The notes: a model not told the origin generated them from the letters alone. A stretch of DNA of 64,000 nt from Pleurodeles waltl (GCF_031143425.1 NC_090450.1:217073442-217137441); one strand, 5' to 3'. Positions 49,971 through 60,582 are shown, numbered from the stretch's first letter. Numbers and translations: made by a program.

Positions 49971-51067
49971 AGAACAAGTGATGGACGGAATGCTGAACAA
50001 TGTCAAACATTCATCCCCAGTACAGTGATCTGGGCCTGAATCCATCGTTTTTTTGCTACCCATGCCATTCCAGTTTGGACCCAGCCATATGCAAATCAGC
50101 CTTGACCCTGTTCCGGACTGGAAACAAGCATCCTAGGACCGGTTTCATGGTATCACCCTTCATCAGCCAGGCTAGTTGTTCGCCAAAAATCGATGCACAG
50201 CCTACTGGAAATGATGCACAGCTTGCCTCTGCGATGAGAAAATCGCCGCACAGTTGAACTGGAACGACGCACCCCGTCTTACCAAGAGAAGATCAATGCA
50301 GCACCTGCGTTGCGGTCGGAAATTTAACGCACAGCCCTGCTGGATCGATACACAGCTGAGCCGGAACGACGCAGCTTGACTTCCTAAGTGAAGAATCGAC
50401 GCAGCGCCTGCCATGCGATGGAAAATTCGATGCATCACCATACCGGGTCGACACAACGCTCATGACTTCGTCCTGATCACCCAACATTTTCCTTGGATCG
50501 GCACTGGGTATCAAAAGAACCCTACATTGCAGTGAGGATCCAAGACTGCATGTCAGAAAATGACACAAAGCCCCATGCAGCAAGAAAAAACCAATGCATC
50601 GTCTGTGCCACGATAGAAAATCCTACGCACACCTCACGTTTCTATGCATCTCCATATCTGCGGTCTCCGTGCATGGTACTTTCAACGCAAACCAAGTACT
50701 TTGTGCAAACAAGAGACAAATGTTGATTTTTAAGAACAAAGACTATTTTCTCCTTACAAAAGTGAAATTTCAACTTGTGCTTATTGTATCTTTATCGTTT
50801 TGACTTTAATTTAACTGTATAAGTATCATATATTTATCTGAACCTGTGTGGTGAATTTTTGCTATGTTTTTGCTGTGTTATTGCATGATTTATTGCACAA
50901 ATACTTTACATATTGCCTTCTATTTTAAGTCTGACTGCTGAGTGCCAAGCTACCAAAGGGTGAGCACAGGATAATTTGGATTGTGTGTAACTTACCCTGA
51001 CTAGGACTGTTGGCCCTACTTGGACAAAGCTGTATACCTCTGCCAACTAGATATCCCATTTCTAACA

Positions 51068-51700
51068 GGTAATACTAAAATACTCTAGGCCTCTTTTATC
51101 CATGGTGCACAGTAAAGGTGCAATCGAGTGTATTTAAACAAGAGAGTATGTGCACTGTTTATAAAATCATGCCCAGTACTCTATAGATCCCAGAATAGAA
51201 AGGGTATTAGTGAGAAAGTAATGTGAAAAAGCTGGAATAACATGAACCCAAAAAAAAGGAGGAAGATATAACCGACCTCGAACCATGCAGAAGAAACTAA
51301 ACCCTGAAACATACCATAATAGGTCTTAAGGAATCCATAACCATATCAATATCCATCAATGTGATATGTCAATCAGGCCTAAACTGAAAAGATCATCTTA
51401 AAGGAGAAGCACACAAAGTAATCTGTTAAGCAAAATCGGTAATCCATGTTTATGACGAATAGCAACTATTTCATGAGTTAGAATGACCCAGTAAGTACCA
51501 ATCAATTATGTAATGTAAAATTATAGTGGTGAGGAACACCCAAATAATTTAATAGGAAATGTGCCCATACTAATAGTCCTGTCCTCCATATTAAAAGTAA
51601 ACTGTCACTTTGTTGTTGAAATAAAGACACACCCCAGGGGAGGGGTTACAGAAGTATTAGCATGCAAAGCATACCTATATTAGCCGTACGCGGTCAAAAA
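51068..51700. other. Short spacer between LTR-like copy 3 and the retroviral pol relic
   Basis: No motif is recognised. The retroviral homology on the minus strand fades out near 51700-51720, so the retrovirus is truncated about 650 bp before the LTR-like repeat. Confidence 0.5.
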
Positions 51701-53591
51701 CACAGAGCTAAAAAATGAAAGGCCATGATAAGCCTGGAAATAAATGTCTGTCCTTTGCCTGTTTAATAGAAGCTATCAAAGGTACTATTAAAGTGCTATA
51801 ATCAAAAACCTGTGGTCTCATATAGTTATAGAGGCCAAGAAACTTCTGCATTCTCTTAACAGTTTCTGGCTCAGTCATTTGCTGTGTAGATGCTGCTCTT
51901 TCAGTAGTTACTTTTCAACCAGAGGCTGACAAGCTCCTAAGTAATATACCTCCACCTGACAATACTACACTTTGCCTTTTTCTATCTTGTATCCTCCCTG
52001 TGTGAGAGAAACCAAAAGAGATATGGTATCTTTTCTACACTGTTTTGCTGTAGGATTGTAAACTAAATATGTCATCAACATACTAAAGCAAGGTTGTGTC
52101 GCATTGGAAGTTTGACAGATCATTTTTACCACTCTTTTGAAAATGCTGTGGGACTCATAATGCCCTTGAGGTAAATGAGAATATAAATACTGAGTCCCAT
52201 GATAGGAAAACTCTGTCAAATAATGACTGTCTGGATGAAGAGGGATGCTTCAAAAAAAGCCTTCTTAATATCTATATCAGAGAAATATTTAGCATTCTCA
52301 GGAAAATTGCTCAAGATGATAGAAGGGTTGGGAACAATTGGAAATTCTGACCCTACTACATCTTTCAAGCGGTGCAGGTCTTGAACCATATGCCGAGTGT
52401 TACTCTTAGATTTCTTAACCAGATAAATAGGAGTGTTACAGGGAGACTATCCAAGGTAAATTACTCCGTACTCTAGTAATGCCTGTATAGTAGGGGTGAT
52501 GCCGTCATCTGCTTCTTTATAAAGAGGTTAATGTACCACCCTAGGTAGAATATCACCTTCCTTCAGTGAATTCTAAATGGAATAGTAGTACGAATAAGAC
52601 ATACATCATGGGGCTCATTAGTCCACAAAGTGTCTATTACTTGGGAAAGATCTACATAACTGACAGAATCAAAAGCTTTACTTGGTTTGGGCATCCTTAC
52701 TTCCACAACTGTTTTCAACTGGATGCCATTCTGAAAGGCTGCAAGTTGGCTACAACTTTTTCCTTAGAATCATCATCAAACAGTTAATCATCCAATATTT
52801 CCCTCTAAGGCCTCTAGTCGTGATTTTAACTCATGGTCAGGTATCCAAGAATCTTGCCCTTGTCAGTGGGAAAGGTAATCATTAGGTAATTGGACCTCTC
52901 ATCCCAATAACTCTAGTGTTTCTACCAATATTTTAGACACTGCTGTAATGAATGCTTCTACATTAATAGGTGAGCTCTCATTTAATCTCCAGTAGAAGAA
53001 TCTACTGTTATAGCCATGATCCTGGAGGGTGGAATTCCAGGGGTAGAACAAATCATAGTTCCATAAGGCTCCAAATGAATAATCATATTTAATTAGGTTA
53101 TAAGATTTCTCCCCAATATTTAGCTGAGGCAGCTGGAGAGAACAGTAAAAAGCCATCAATGTACAGTCCTCCTATTTCCATCTCCACTGATTTAGTAAAT
53201 GAAACCCTCATTACTGTCCCAGGGAATCTTTATGTGTCTACTGATCTATTAGAAATTGGAAGGGTGTCCTCCCTAATACAAGCTTGTTTTGCTTGTGTAT
53301 CTATGAGGAATGCATACCTCTTGTCATTGATAGCTACCATCACAGTGGGTTCCTCATCTGGCCTGTACATTACTAACAATACTGGGTACATAGAACTACT
53401 TTGTGGGCAACTTCATTGCTGGTATCCTCCCACATAACTTGTCTGGAAAGGATTTCCTCCTCTCACACTCACATCTTCCTGCCCACTTTGAGGTGGAGTT
53501 GTCATTTGGGGTGCTTGGTAACTTTGCTATGGTGGCATTCGTTGTACCTGAGGAATTGCTAGTTGCTTCACATTCTGTGGTGGCATCAGAG
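51700..53591 (-). pseudogene. Endogenous retrovirus pro-pol fragment, class-I-like
   Basis: Read on the minus strand, an aspartic protease segment carries LIDTQA (about 53288-53305) where the family has a DTG or DSG box. Reverse transcriptase follows from about 53100: LPQG near 52165, the YVDD box at 52071-52082 in a shifted frame, and the connection motif KFLGLYNYMRPQ near 51850-51815. RNase H, integrase and env are not visible, so pol is truncated. Stops and frameshifts interrupt every part. The gag of the same provirus lies beyond the Gmr1-like insertion at 60307. The motif style suggests gamma/epsilon-like affinity, which I hold at moderate confidence. Confidence 0.65.
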
Positions 53592-54694
53592 TGTCATGGC
53601 GTGGCAAAAACAGGACTCAATACAGGGGGTGGTGTGGCACTTATAATTTATTGACTGTGTTTTATCCTTAATTATTATTTTCTTAGTCTCTTAATGCATC
53701 TCTGCCGTAGGACTTCCTCGTCTCTTAGGATCTAGGACTGCTGTTTTCCCTTGATGGAAGAAGATAGCTCAGGTAAGTGTTCTCTGTTATCTATACTATT
53801 TATTTTTTCACCATGTGATATATTGCGATGGAGGGGTTATTGTGTCATCTCCACCATTATTTAGTCTGTGTTGGTTGCTTATATAGTTTCTAAAGGCGTC
53901 AAATAAACAAAAGTATAGGGTAATTCTCTTTTCGTTCTGTCAAAGCCATATTGGTTTGTATTGTAATATGTCTGCCCCCCAACCTTTTTGTGGAAGTTAG
54001 TTGGTTTGGATATTGGGCTTAGAGGGAAAACCAAGAATGAGAAGAAATGAAAAAACAGTACTGCGTTTGATTAGTACTGTGCTCGAACTTCCATTAGGTA
54101 GGGGCTTCCTCTCCTCGTCTTTCCCACCTTCCCCAGACCTGTGTACACACCTGACTGAGACAGGTTCTTCCTAAAACATGGCAAGACAGTAGGTCCAAAC
54201 TGTGCCCTTCCTGCTTGTATGGCTTCTCCCACTCTTTCTCCCTTACTGTCTCTGGGGTGGGCTTTCCTCTGGGTCTTCTGGTGTCTTTCACCTTGGGGTT
54301 CTGCAGGATTCTCCTCTCTCACTGAGATGCCATCTCCACCTCGTCATCCTTAGGCTCGGTGTCAGTAACCTTTTCTTCTGGGTTGGCGTTCTCGCACAGA
54401 TTTGCATCTTCCAACCAAAAGACTCAGCTCAGGACACGGCCCTTTAAAGGTCTCCAAGTCTCCCTCACTTCCCCGTAGCTGCCAATTTATGAATGTAACA
54501 GGAGTTCCAGGGGCTCCCTCACGCAAGATGTTGCCATCAGAGAATTCCCTCTCAGCTGTGACCAGTTACAGGAGGGAGTCCAGCTGGAATGAGAAGGTAG
54601 GAATGGCAGGCGTTCTGTTCCTCTTTCCGGCATCCTATCTAACTTGACTCTGTGTATGGCTTATGTGGGGGTCACAAACCTCCATTTTGTGACA
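53592..54694 (-). repeat. 3' LTR of the Gmr1-like element
   Basis: It spans 1103 bp and aligns with 59275-60306 through shared blocks AAAACAGGACTC, GGGGTGGTGTGGC, AAACAAAAGTATAGGGTAATT and GTTCCAGGGGCTCCCTCAC. The purine tract on its high-coordinate side identifies it as the 3' copy. Confidence 0.8.
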
Positions 54695-55330
54695 CATCTC
54701 CTCCCTAGAGTTTTCCTGATCAGGGAGAACTGGGTATTGGGACAGGAAGTCAGCATTGCCCTGGGCAGATTCCTTACTGTGGCATACTTGGAACTGGAGA
54801 GGCTGTTGGGATAGGAACCACCTTAGTACTTGTGGGTTTTTCCCTTTGTTGTGGCTCATCCAGGTGCGGGGGGCATGGTCTGTATAGGCAATGAATGGTT
54901 CACCCTCCACCTAATATCTTAACTTATCTATGGCCTACTTTACGGTAAGGCATTCCTTTTCAATGATGGAATACCACTGTACTTGGGGGAATAGCTTACA
55001 GCTTATGAATATGATGGGAACCTCCTCTTCTTCTGTATTTCCTTAGGACAACACCACCCCACCCCTATGTCTGATGTGTCGATTTGTAGAATAAAGGTCT
55101 TTTTGATATTAGGGGTGGCCAACATCAGGCTGGAGTTGAGGGTCTATTTTAGATGTTGGAAGCTTCCCTTGCTTTTGGGGAGAGGTTTGGACGTGGTTTT
55201 ATGAGATCAGTCAAGGGAGCAGCTATTTGTGAGTACTTAGGTATAGCTCCTTCAGTAATAGCCCTAGAGGCCAAAGAAGGCTCTAATGTTTTTCCTTGAT
55301 TTAAAGAGGGGAGACTCTGATTTTCTAATT
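54635..55330 (-). pseudogene. RNase H of the Gmr1-like element
   Basis: FILQIDTSDIGVG near 55100-55060 is the start of a gypsy RNase H, and ITDHAP-type text (AYTDHAPRTW) with LRWFLSQQPLQF lies in 54910-54700. The frame is interrupted by several stops between them. The enzyme would remove the RNA template during reverse transcription. The readable end runs into the purine tract and the 3' LTR. Confidence 0.7.
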
Positions 55331-56094
55331 CTGGGATTCAATAAATCCATTTCCCAATAGATATCCCAAATATTTGACTTTATGGAACCCCACTTTCGAT
55401 TTTTTTGCATTTATGTGCAGGTTAGCTTGTTTGAGGGCCCTATACATTTTCTGGCAATGTAAAATATGATCTTCCCAGGTAGGGCTCAATATGATGATGT
55501 AATCTAAGTAGGGGAAACAGTACCTTTGATGGTGTTGTAACACTTTGCTCAATAGCTTCTGGAAGGTAAGCCAACAGTGGATTCAAAGAGACTAAAAGGC
55601 ATAGAGAAAGCCATTTTCTCTAGGTATTCCTTTTGAAGCAGGACCTGCCAGTAACCTTTCGTGAGGTCAGTGGTAGAAATTGTCTTAGCTTCCCCTACTT
55701 TCTCTATCCACTCATCTACCCTAGGAAGGGGATAGGTGTTGAATTTAGATATCTGGTTTATAGCCTGAAAATCAATGCAAAATCTAATCAAGCCATCTGG
55801 TTTTGGTACAAGAACAATGGGAGAAAAACAATTGCTGTTTGATGGTTGGATTACCTTCACTTTAAGCATGTTTTGTATTTCCTGTTGTATGGTCTCCCGT
55901 CGAGCTGCTGGGATCCTACGTGGCCTTTGATTTACCACCGTACCAGTGGGGGTCACTATAGTGTGTTCTGCCAGATAAGTTTTCCCTGGACTGTTAGAGT
56001 ACCAATGTGCAAAGGATTCAATCATCCTAGCAAACCTTTCCTTTTGTGCTGGCGTAAGCTCTGCATTAATGGGCGAGAGGTGTTGAGTACTCAT
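55325..56094 (-). pseudogene. Reverse transcriptase of the Gmr1-like element
   Basis: A 181-codon open stretch (56094-55549) carries the RT palm and fingers: SPIVLVPKPDGLIRFCIDFQ at residues 91-110 and the first catalytic Asp in STTDLTKGYW at 140-149. It shifts frame near 55550. The next piece (55552-55325) contains YLDYIIILS, where the polymerase YxDD box has lost its second Asp, then KANLHINAKKS-like and YLGYLLG blocks. It lies downstream of integrase in transcription order, which is the diagnostic oddity of this element. Confidence 0.82.
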
Positions 56095-56486
56095 GAAGTG
56101 GGTAGGTATTGGGCGTCTTGATCAGTTTTGGGTGGAGGCCCTAACCATTTTTTTAGCATATTTAGCATATTTATGTGTTAGCTCTGTATCTTGTTCTGTT
56201 CCATCTTCACCTTATAGGACATATTGCCTACCCTCTTATGAATCTGTTATGGGCCCTTCCGTTCTCACCTTAGTTCACTTGGAACTGAGGGCAGCAATAA
56301 AAGTACCCAATTTCCAGGCTGCAGAAGGCACACCTTTGTCCCTTTATCATATTGCAATTTCTGTTGCTTTTGACATCATTCTAAGTTCTCACTGGCAAAC
56401 TACCTGAGTTTTCCCAGCCTTGTTTTCAAGTTATGAGCATAATCCAAAAGGGATCCTGCTTCTTCTTTGATATCCTTTTACAAAGC

Positions 56487-56886
56487 TTATTTGGTAATTT
56501 CTAGTAGGCCTCTGAGTTGTCTCCAGTATAGAATTTGAATGGGGAATACCCTAAGCCACTCTGGACTTGCCCTCGGATGACAAAAAGTGCCAATGGGAGG
56601 AGTTGGTCCTAACTTTTCCCCTCTGCCGCTAGCATTTTTTAGAGTAAGTTTCAGTAGACCATTGTATCTTTCCACCAGACCATCTGTTTGTGCGTAGCAC
56701 ATAGAGGCCTTGACATGGGTAAATCCTAGGATACCACATACTTGTTTCATTAGCTTAGAAAGAAAAGGTGTGCCTTGATCAGTCAAAATTTCTTGTGGAA
56801 AGCTGACTCTACTAAAGACTTCAACCGCTAAAGGTGCTATGATTGTAGTTGTGGGAGAGCATAGTGGGATAGCCTCCGGGAACCTA
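56487..56886 (-). pseudogene. Integrase of the Gmr1-like element, C-terminal part of the core
   Basis: The piece begins after the inserted small element with RFPEAIP. It carries a catalytic Asp in ILTDQGTPF and a catalytic Glu in GLVERYNG with exactly 35 residues between, the D,D35E spacing of retroviral-type integrases. The remaining first Asp (MDLIGP) lies on the other side of the insertion. It is followed by a proline-rich stretch and WRQLRGLLE before the sequence decays toward RT. Confidence 0.8.
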
Positions 56887-57548
56887 GGGACAGATATATG
56901 ACCGTGAGTTTTGTGACTTGCAATTTGTGACTCATTTGCAAGTTGCAAATTGTGAGTTGCAAAACCAAATGGACAACAGTGTAACTCACACTGTTTGCGA
57001 TTCTCAATGGGTTTGCAAATTACCTACCTCAGCAATATTCATGAGGTAGTTCGCAATTTGCGACTCAATTGGGAATGGCTGCACTCACAGGGATGGTGGC
57101 CTGCTGGGAACAGCAGACCATCATGTCTGTGACTGCTTTTTAAATAAAGCAGTCTTTTTATTTTTAAAGCAAAAAAAAAACAGGTTGTATTTTCAAAGAG
57201 AACAATTAAACATTTCAGTTTCCTGGTCTGCAAAAATATTTTCACATCCATTCACAAAGGGAAAGGGGTCCCGGGTGGGACCCCTACCCATTTGTGAATG
57301 GCTTCCCACCAATTTGAAAATGGTGGTAACTGCGATTGTTTTGCCACAGCAATTGCTCTCACCAAACAATCATACATCCCCCTGGGACACCCTCGACATG
57401 CCCCTTCCAAACAGTGACTCGCAAATCTATTTTGCAATCCAGTAAATAGATTACTGTATCGCAAAATAGGGGTTTTGTACATAGCAAAGTGCTTTTTTTG
57501 TCGCAAATGGTCGTGTGCAACAAGCAAAAAGCTACATACATATGGCCC
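56887..57548 (-). mobile_element. 662-bp MITE splitting the Gmr1-like integrase
   Basis: The ends read inward as GGGCCATATGTATGTAGC (minus strand from 57548) and GGGACAGATATATGACC (from 56887), imperfect inverted repeats. TA lies on each side. Subterminal parts are full of TTGCAAATTGC/TTGCGA words. Integrase coding stops at DYAT on one side and resumes with RFPEAIP on the other, which fixes the borders to within a few bases. Confidence 0.75.
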
Positions 57549-57960
57549 TAAGTTGCATAATCAATAATTACTAGGACATGTTGGTACCCGTTTTGGAACC
57601 TGTTAAGAGGTCCAATCAGGTCCATGTCAATCTGCTCATAGAGTTTCCCAATTATCTGCAGGGGATGGAAAGGTGCTGGGGGTCTACAGAGGTTGTTTTT
57701 CTGATGTATCTCACACTCTCCGCAGTATTTTTGTATAGCTGCGTGTATTCCTCATCATTTGAAAAATCAGAGGACAGTCTGTGCTGTTTTCCAATATCCC
57801 ATATCTCCTGCCAGGGGATGTGCATGGGAAAAAAACATAACCTGATCCCTATTCACTGGGGTTCTGCTGCCTTCCCACTAACACAATACAATAAACCCTT
57901 TTTTTAAATAAAGGTAGGGATGGAAGTCATGCCAGGCTATGTGCCAGGCATTATGTAAGA
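57549..57960 (-). pseudogene. Integrase of the Gmr1-like element, zinc-binding and first core part
   Basis: On the minus strand, CGECEIHQKN (about 57730-57690) is the Cys pair of the integrase zinc-binding domain. It is followed by MDLIGPLNRFQ with the first catalytic Asp and VLVIIDYAT, where the small element interrupts. This integrase lies upstream of reverse transcriptase. A few stops occur toward the protease side. Confidence 0.72.
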
Positions 57961-57969
57961 TGGCATTGC

Positions 57970-59236
57970 TTATTTGTGGACTCCTGAAGTTTTTGTCCAT
58001 AGACCATGGGTCTGAATTAAGGAATATCTCTTTGTTTGTTGTAACTGTCCTTTGAACAGATCAAATAAGTCTGGGTTGTCGACCCCTAGAATGTTCTTTT
58101 TAGGAAGGTGGTTTACTACGCCTACTTTAAGGGTCCTCCTAGAGCCTCCCAGATTGTCCACCATAAGGTTCACTGAGGGGTAGGGTTTTATATCCATGTG
58201 TACACATCCTATGTGTATGTTTTTATTTGAAATTATGTTGGTTGGGTGAAGCAGGTCTTTCCTTACAACTGACTGCTCTCCATTTGAGTCTAAAAACACT
58301 TCTACCCTTTGTCTACTCATGAGGAGACTTACATAGAAGCTAGGTCCTAGTTCCTGAGTATATAAAATGGAGCATGGTACGTAATTGACCTCCATAGGTT
58401 CCTCTCCACTTTTCATGGTAGGACAAAACCTAGCGGTATGGCCCCAGATACCACTCTCAAAGAATTGGGGTCCCCGCGGCATAGGAGTTTCTAGACGAGG
58501 GGGTTTTGCCTTTACACCCTCATGTTGTCCTTTTACTCCTTTTCTATTTATTCTGCTTCCCTTAACTGGATGGTTGATTTTATGTTCTTTTGTGGAGTCC
58601 CAAAGGAGGGCCTGTGGTTGGGCTCTTCCAAAAGTGGTTTCCATTTGAACTTCTTGTTCTACTGTGAGGTTGATGTGTTGGTGTAACCATTTTTTGGTAG
58701 CCAGGGTGAGAGCCAACCACTTATCTGTTGCTGCTTTCAATTTGAAAAACAAAGTCTTTGGGTTGTCTCTTGGTGCGCCTTTTTCCTTTAGAAGGCGAAT
58801 CCAATATGATTTACCATCCATCTCTAAATGGTCAGGGATGATGTCCTTAATTTCCTAATATGGGGTGTTCCACGTGGATTTGAAACTTGATAAGCCACTT
58901 TGGCCTCTCCTGTGAGTAGGGGGCAAGAAAGCAAGGCCATTTCGCTTGCAGCCACCCGCAAACCCTTGCAGCTCTTTTGAAGTTTAAAGAAAAGTGTCCG
59001 GATTATCTCCATGGTTATACTTCTGTAAAGCAATGCAAGGCCCTGCCCCCCTAGCACTCAAAAGACAGGTAGTCAGCTGTAACTGTTCCTCTTGCCACCC
59101 TCTGAAGGCTTGTTACTAGGGCTCTTTCTGAATCCCTAAACAGGTCCCTGTCCTGCTTGGTGGTGGAAATTTGCTTTTTGATGGCCCATTCTAGCTTCCA
59201 TTGACCTTGTATGAAGTGTAGTACCAGCGCATCCAT
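57970..59236 (-). pseudogene. gag and protease of the Gmr1-like element
   Basis: A probable gag start is the ATG at 59236, just inside the 5' LTR. Frames change near 59055 and 58822. The last frame is open for 283 codons (58821-57970). In it, KWLALTLATKKWLHQHINLT at residues 34-53 is a helical segment of the SCAN-like kind, by inference only. ESGIWGHTARFC at 122-133 is a CCHC zinc knuckle whose first two Cys are Phe and Ser. VEVFLDSNGEQSVVRKDLL at 173-191 is the protease active-site region with DSN in place of DSG, followed by NILG at 243-246. It is the longest surviving frame of the element. Confidence 0.7.
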
Positions 59237-59274
59237 TTTGGCTTTAATGGACTATGCCCACATTCTTCACCACG

Positions 59275-60306
59275 TGTTGCAGATTCATGAAAACAGGACT
59301 CGATACAAGGGGTGGTGTGGCGCTTACGATACTTTATTGACTATGTTTTATCCTTAATGATTATTTTCTTAGACTTGCAGTGCATCTCTTCCTTAAGGCT
59401 TTCTCGTCTCTTGGGATCCAGGACAGCTGTTCTGCCAAGTTTTCCCTACGGGGAAGAAGATGGCTCAGGTGATTGTTCTCTGTTATTTATAATAATTATA
59501 TTTTCACCACCTGATATATTGTGAAAGGGGTGTTAGTTTGTCACTGCTACCATTATTTAGACTATGTTGGTTGCTTATTTACTTTCTGAGTGTTTCAAAT
59601 AAACAAAAGTATAGGGTAATTCCCTTTTCCTTCTGTCAAAACCACCCTGATTTGTATTGGAATATGTCAGCCCTACCCCCCCAACCCATTTTTGTTGGCG
59701 TTCATTATTTTTGATACTGGGCTTGTGGGAAAACTAAGAATGAGAGAGAAATTAAAAACTAGCCATCAGTTTGGTTAGTATTGTCCTCGAACTTAGGTGG
59801 AGGCTTTTATTCTTCTTCCCACCCCACCTTGTCCAGACCCGTGTACACACCCAATAGAGACACATTTTTCCTAGAACATGGTGGGTCAATAAGTCCAATT
59901 GGCGTCCTTCCTGTCGGTGTGGCTTCTCCGGCATTTCCTCTATCACCGTCTCTGGGGCGGGTTCTCCTCTGGGTTTTCTGGCCTTTTTTTCCAGGTCAGT
60001 GTTCTTGCACACAATTGCATCTTCCAACCAAAAGGCCCCTCCACTCAGCTCAGGACACAATCACTTAAAGGGCTCCAAGTACCCGTCACTTCCCTGCCTC
60101 CATCTATTCATGAATGTAACAGGAGTTCCAGGGGCTCCCTCACTTGCTGTTGGGAAATTCCCTCTTAAACGTAGCCAGTTGTAGGAGGCGATCCAGCTGG
60201 AATGAGAAGGTAGGAAAGTTAGGGGTACAGTTCCTCTTTCTGGCATCCTGTCTAACTTGACTATGTTATGGCTTATGTGTGGGACATAAACCTCTGTTTC
60301 ATGACA
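59275..60306 (-). repeat. 5' LTR of the Gmr1-like element
   Basis: It spans 1032 bp. The minus-strand start TGTCATGAAACAG is at 60306 and the end is near 59275. It shares all major blocks with the 3' LTR but differs at many positions and by small indels, so the insertion is old. Confidence 0.8.
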
Positions 60307-60514
60307 CTGGGGTACATATATTATTTGCAGGTTTGACTGTGGCTGCACTACTGTCTTTTCTGGCTAATTGTAAACACCTGTCCTTCCATTTCGTTTATCC
60401 CATATCTTAGTCCTGCAATCTTTAATGAAATGTCCAATCTGTGACATAATGGCAGGTTTGATTCACCCTTTACCTATACTGCCTCTTCCTATTCCTCCTT
60501 ACCCTCCTCTTCAA

Positions 60515-60582
60515 GGGCCATATGTACGAACACTTTTTCCCATAGACACAGAATGGGTAAAAACCTTTGCTACATCTGGCCC
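60515..60582. mobile_element. 68-bp palindromic micro-MITE in the retroviral gag
   Basis: It begins GGGCCATATGTACGAACA and ends CTACATCTGGCCC, and almost the whole unit is an imperfect hairpin. The shared GGGCCATATGTA start links it to the 662-bp element at 56887-57548. It separates the capsid-nucleocapsid text on either side. Confidence 0.65.

Larger units (their letters stand above)
32445..50175 (+). repeat. Satellite array, ~326-bp monomer, ~55 units
   Basis: Monomer starts (GAACAAGTGATGG or GAACAAGAGATGG) lie at 32451, 32776, 33023, 33349 and so on to 49972. The 52 intervals from 33023 to 49972 average 325.9 bp. One early unit (32776-33022) is 247 bp and the last is cut at 50175. Shared landmarks include ATCTGGGCCTAAATCCAT, CCAGCCATATGCAAATCAGT, the dyad CTGTTCCCCAGGGGAACAG, GGTCCTCCCCGGACTGGAAA, CATCCTAGGACCGGTTTCAG and CACTTGGGGCAGCAAATGC. 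Variants such as ATGCAAAT/ATCCAAAT and AAGTG/AAGAG define monomer types. Reading frames across it on both strands (up to 234 codons) are by-products and I do not call them genes. Confidence 0.97.
30189..51067 (+). mobile_element. Solo-LTR-like repeat, copy 3, expanded to 20.9 kb by a MITE and a satellite array
   Basis: The left part (30189-31489) starts TGTTAGAACTGACAGC and follows copy 1 block by block up to GGCTTGGATTGAGCTTGCCTC. The right part (about 50176-51067) follows the 3' region of copy 1 (CAAATACTTTACATATTGCC, GTGCCAAGCTACCAA, TTACCCTGACTAG) and ends CCCATTTCTAACA. Between them lie the 0.9-kb Harbinger-like element (31490-32417), a short original piece (32418-32444) and the satellite (32445-50175). 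The flanks (GGGGA and GGTAA) do not match. Confidence 0.7.
53592..60306 (-). mobile_element. Gmr1-like Ty3/gypsy retrotransposon (integrase before RT)
   Basis: Two LTRs (53592-54694 and 59275-60306) flank a minus-strand interior. The domain order is gag with zinc knuckle, protease, integrase, reverse transcriptase, RNase H. Integrase ahead of reverse transcriptase is the hallmark of the Gmr1 group, whose gag is also the proposed source of vertebrate SCAN domains. LTR ends form TGTCATG...CATGACA inverted repeats. A purine tract (AGGGAGGAGATG on the minus strand) abuts the 3' LTR at 54695-54706. The element has landed inside an endogenous retrovirus in the same orientation. The flanks CAGAG and CTGGG give at most a degraded target duplication. 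Confidence 0.8.

Noticed and set aside
32445..50175. Dozens of reading frames of 60-234 codons on both strands, with recurring peptides such as PARTAKPGPP and LFPVRGGPGLA
   Set aside because: They follow the satellite period, occur on both strands, and break whenever monomer length shifts the frame. This is low-stop-codon repeat sequence, not a gene family.
25686..51067. The LTR-like copies at 25686 and 30189 as the two LTRs of one element
   Set aside because: The 2.4 kb between them holds a SINE-like fragment, a MITE and a LINE tail, with no gag-pol, and the copies are from different subfamilies.
53587..60311. CAGAG/CTGGG as the target duplication of the Gmr1-like element
   Set aside because: Only three of five bases agree, which is too weak to assert.
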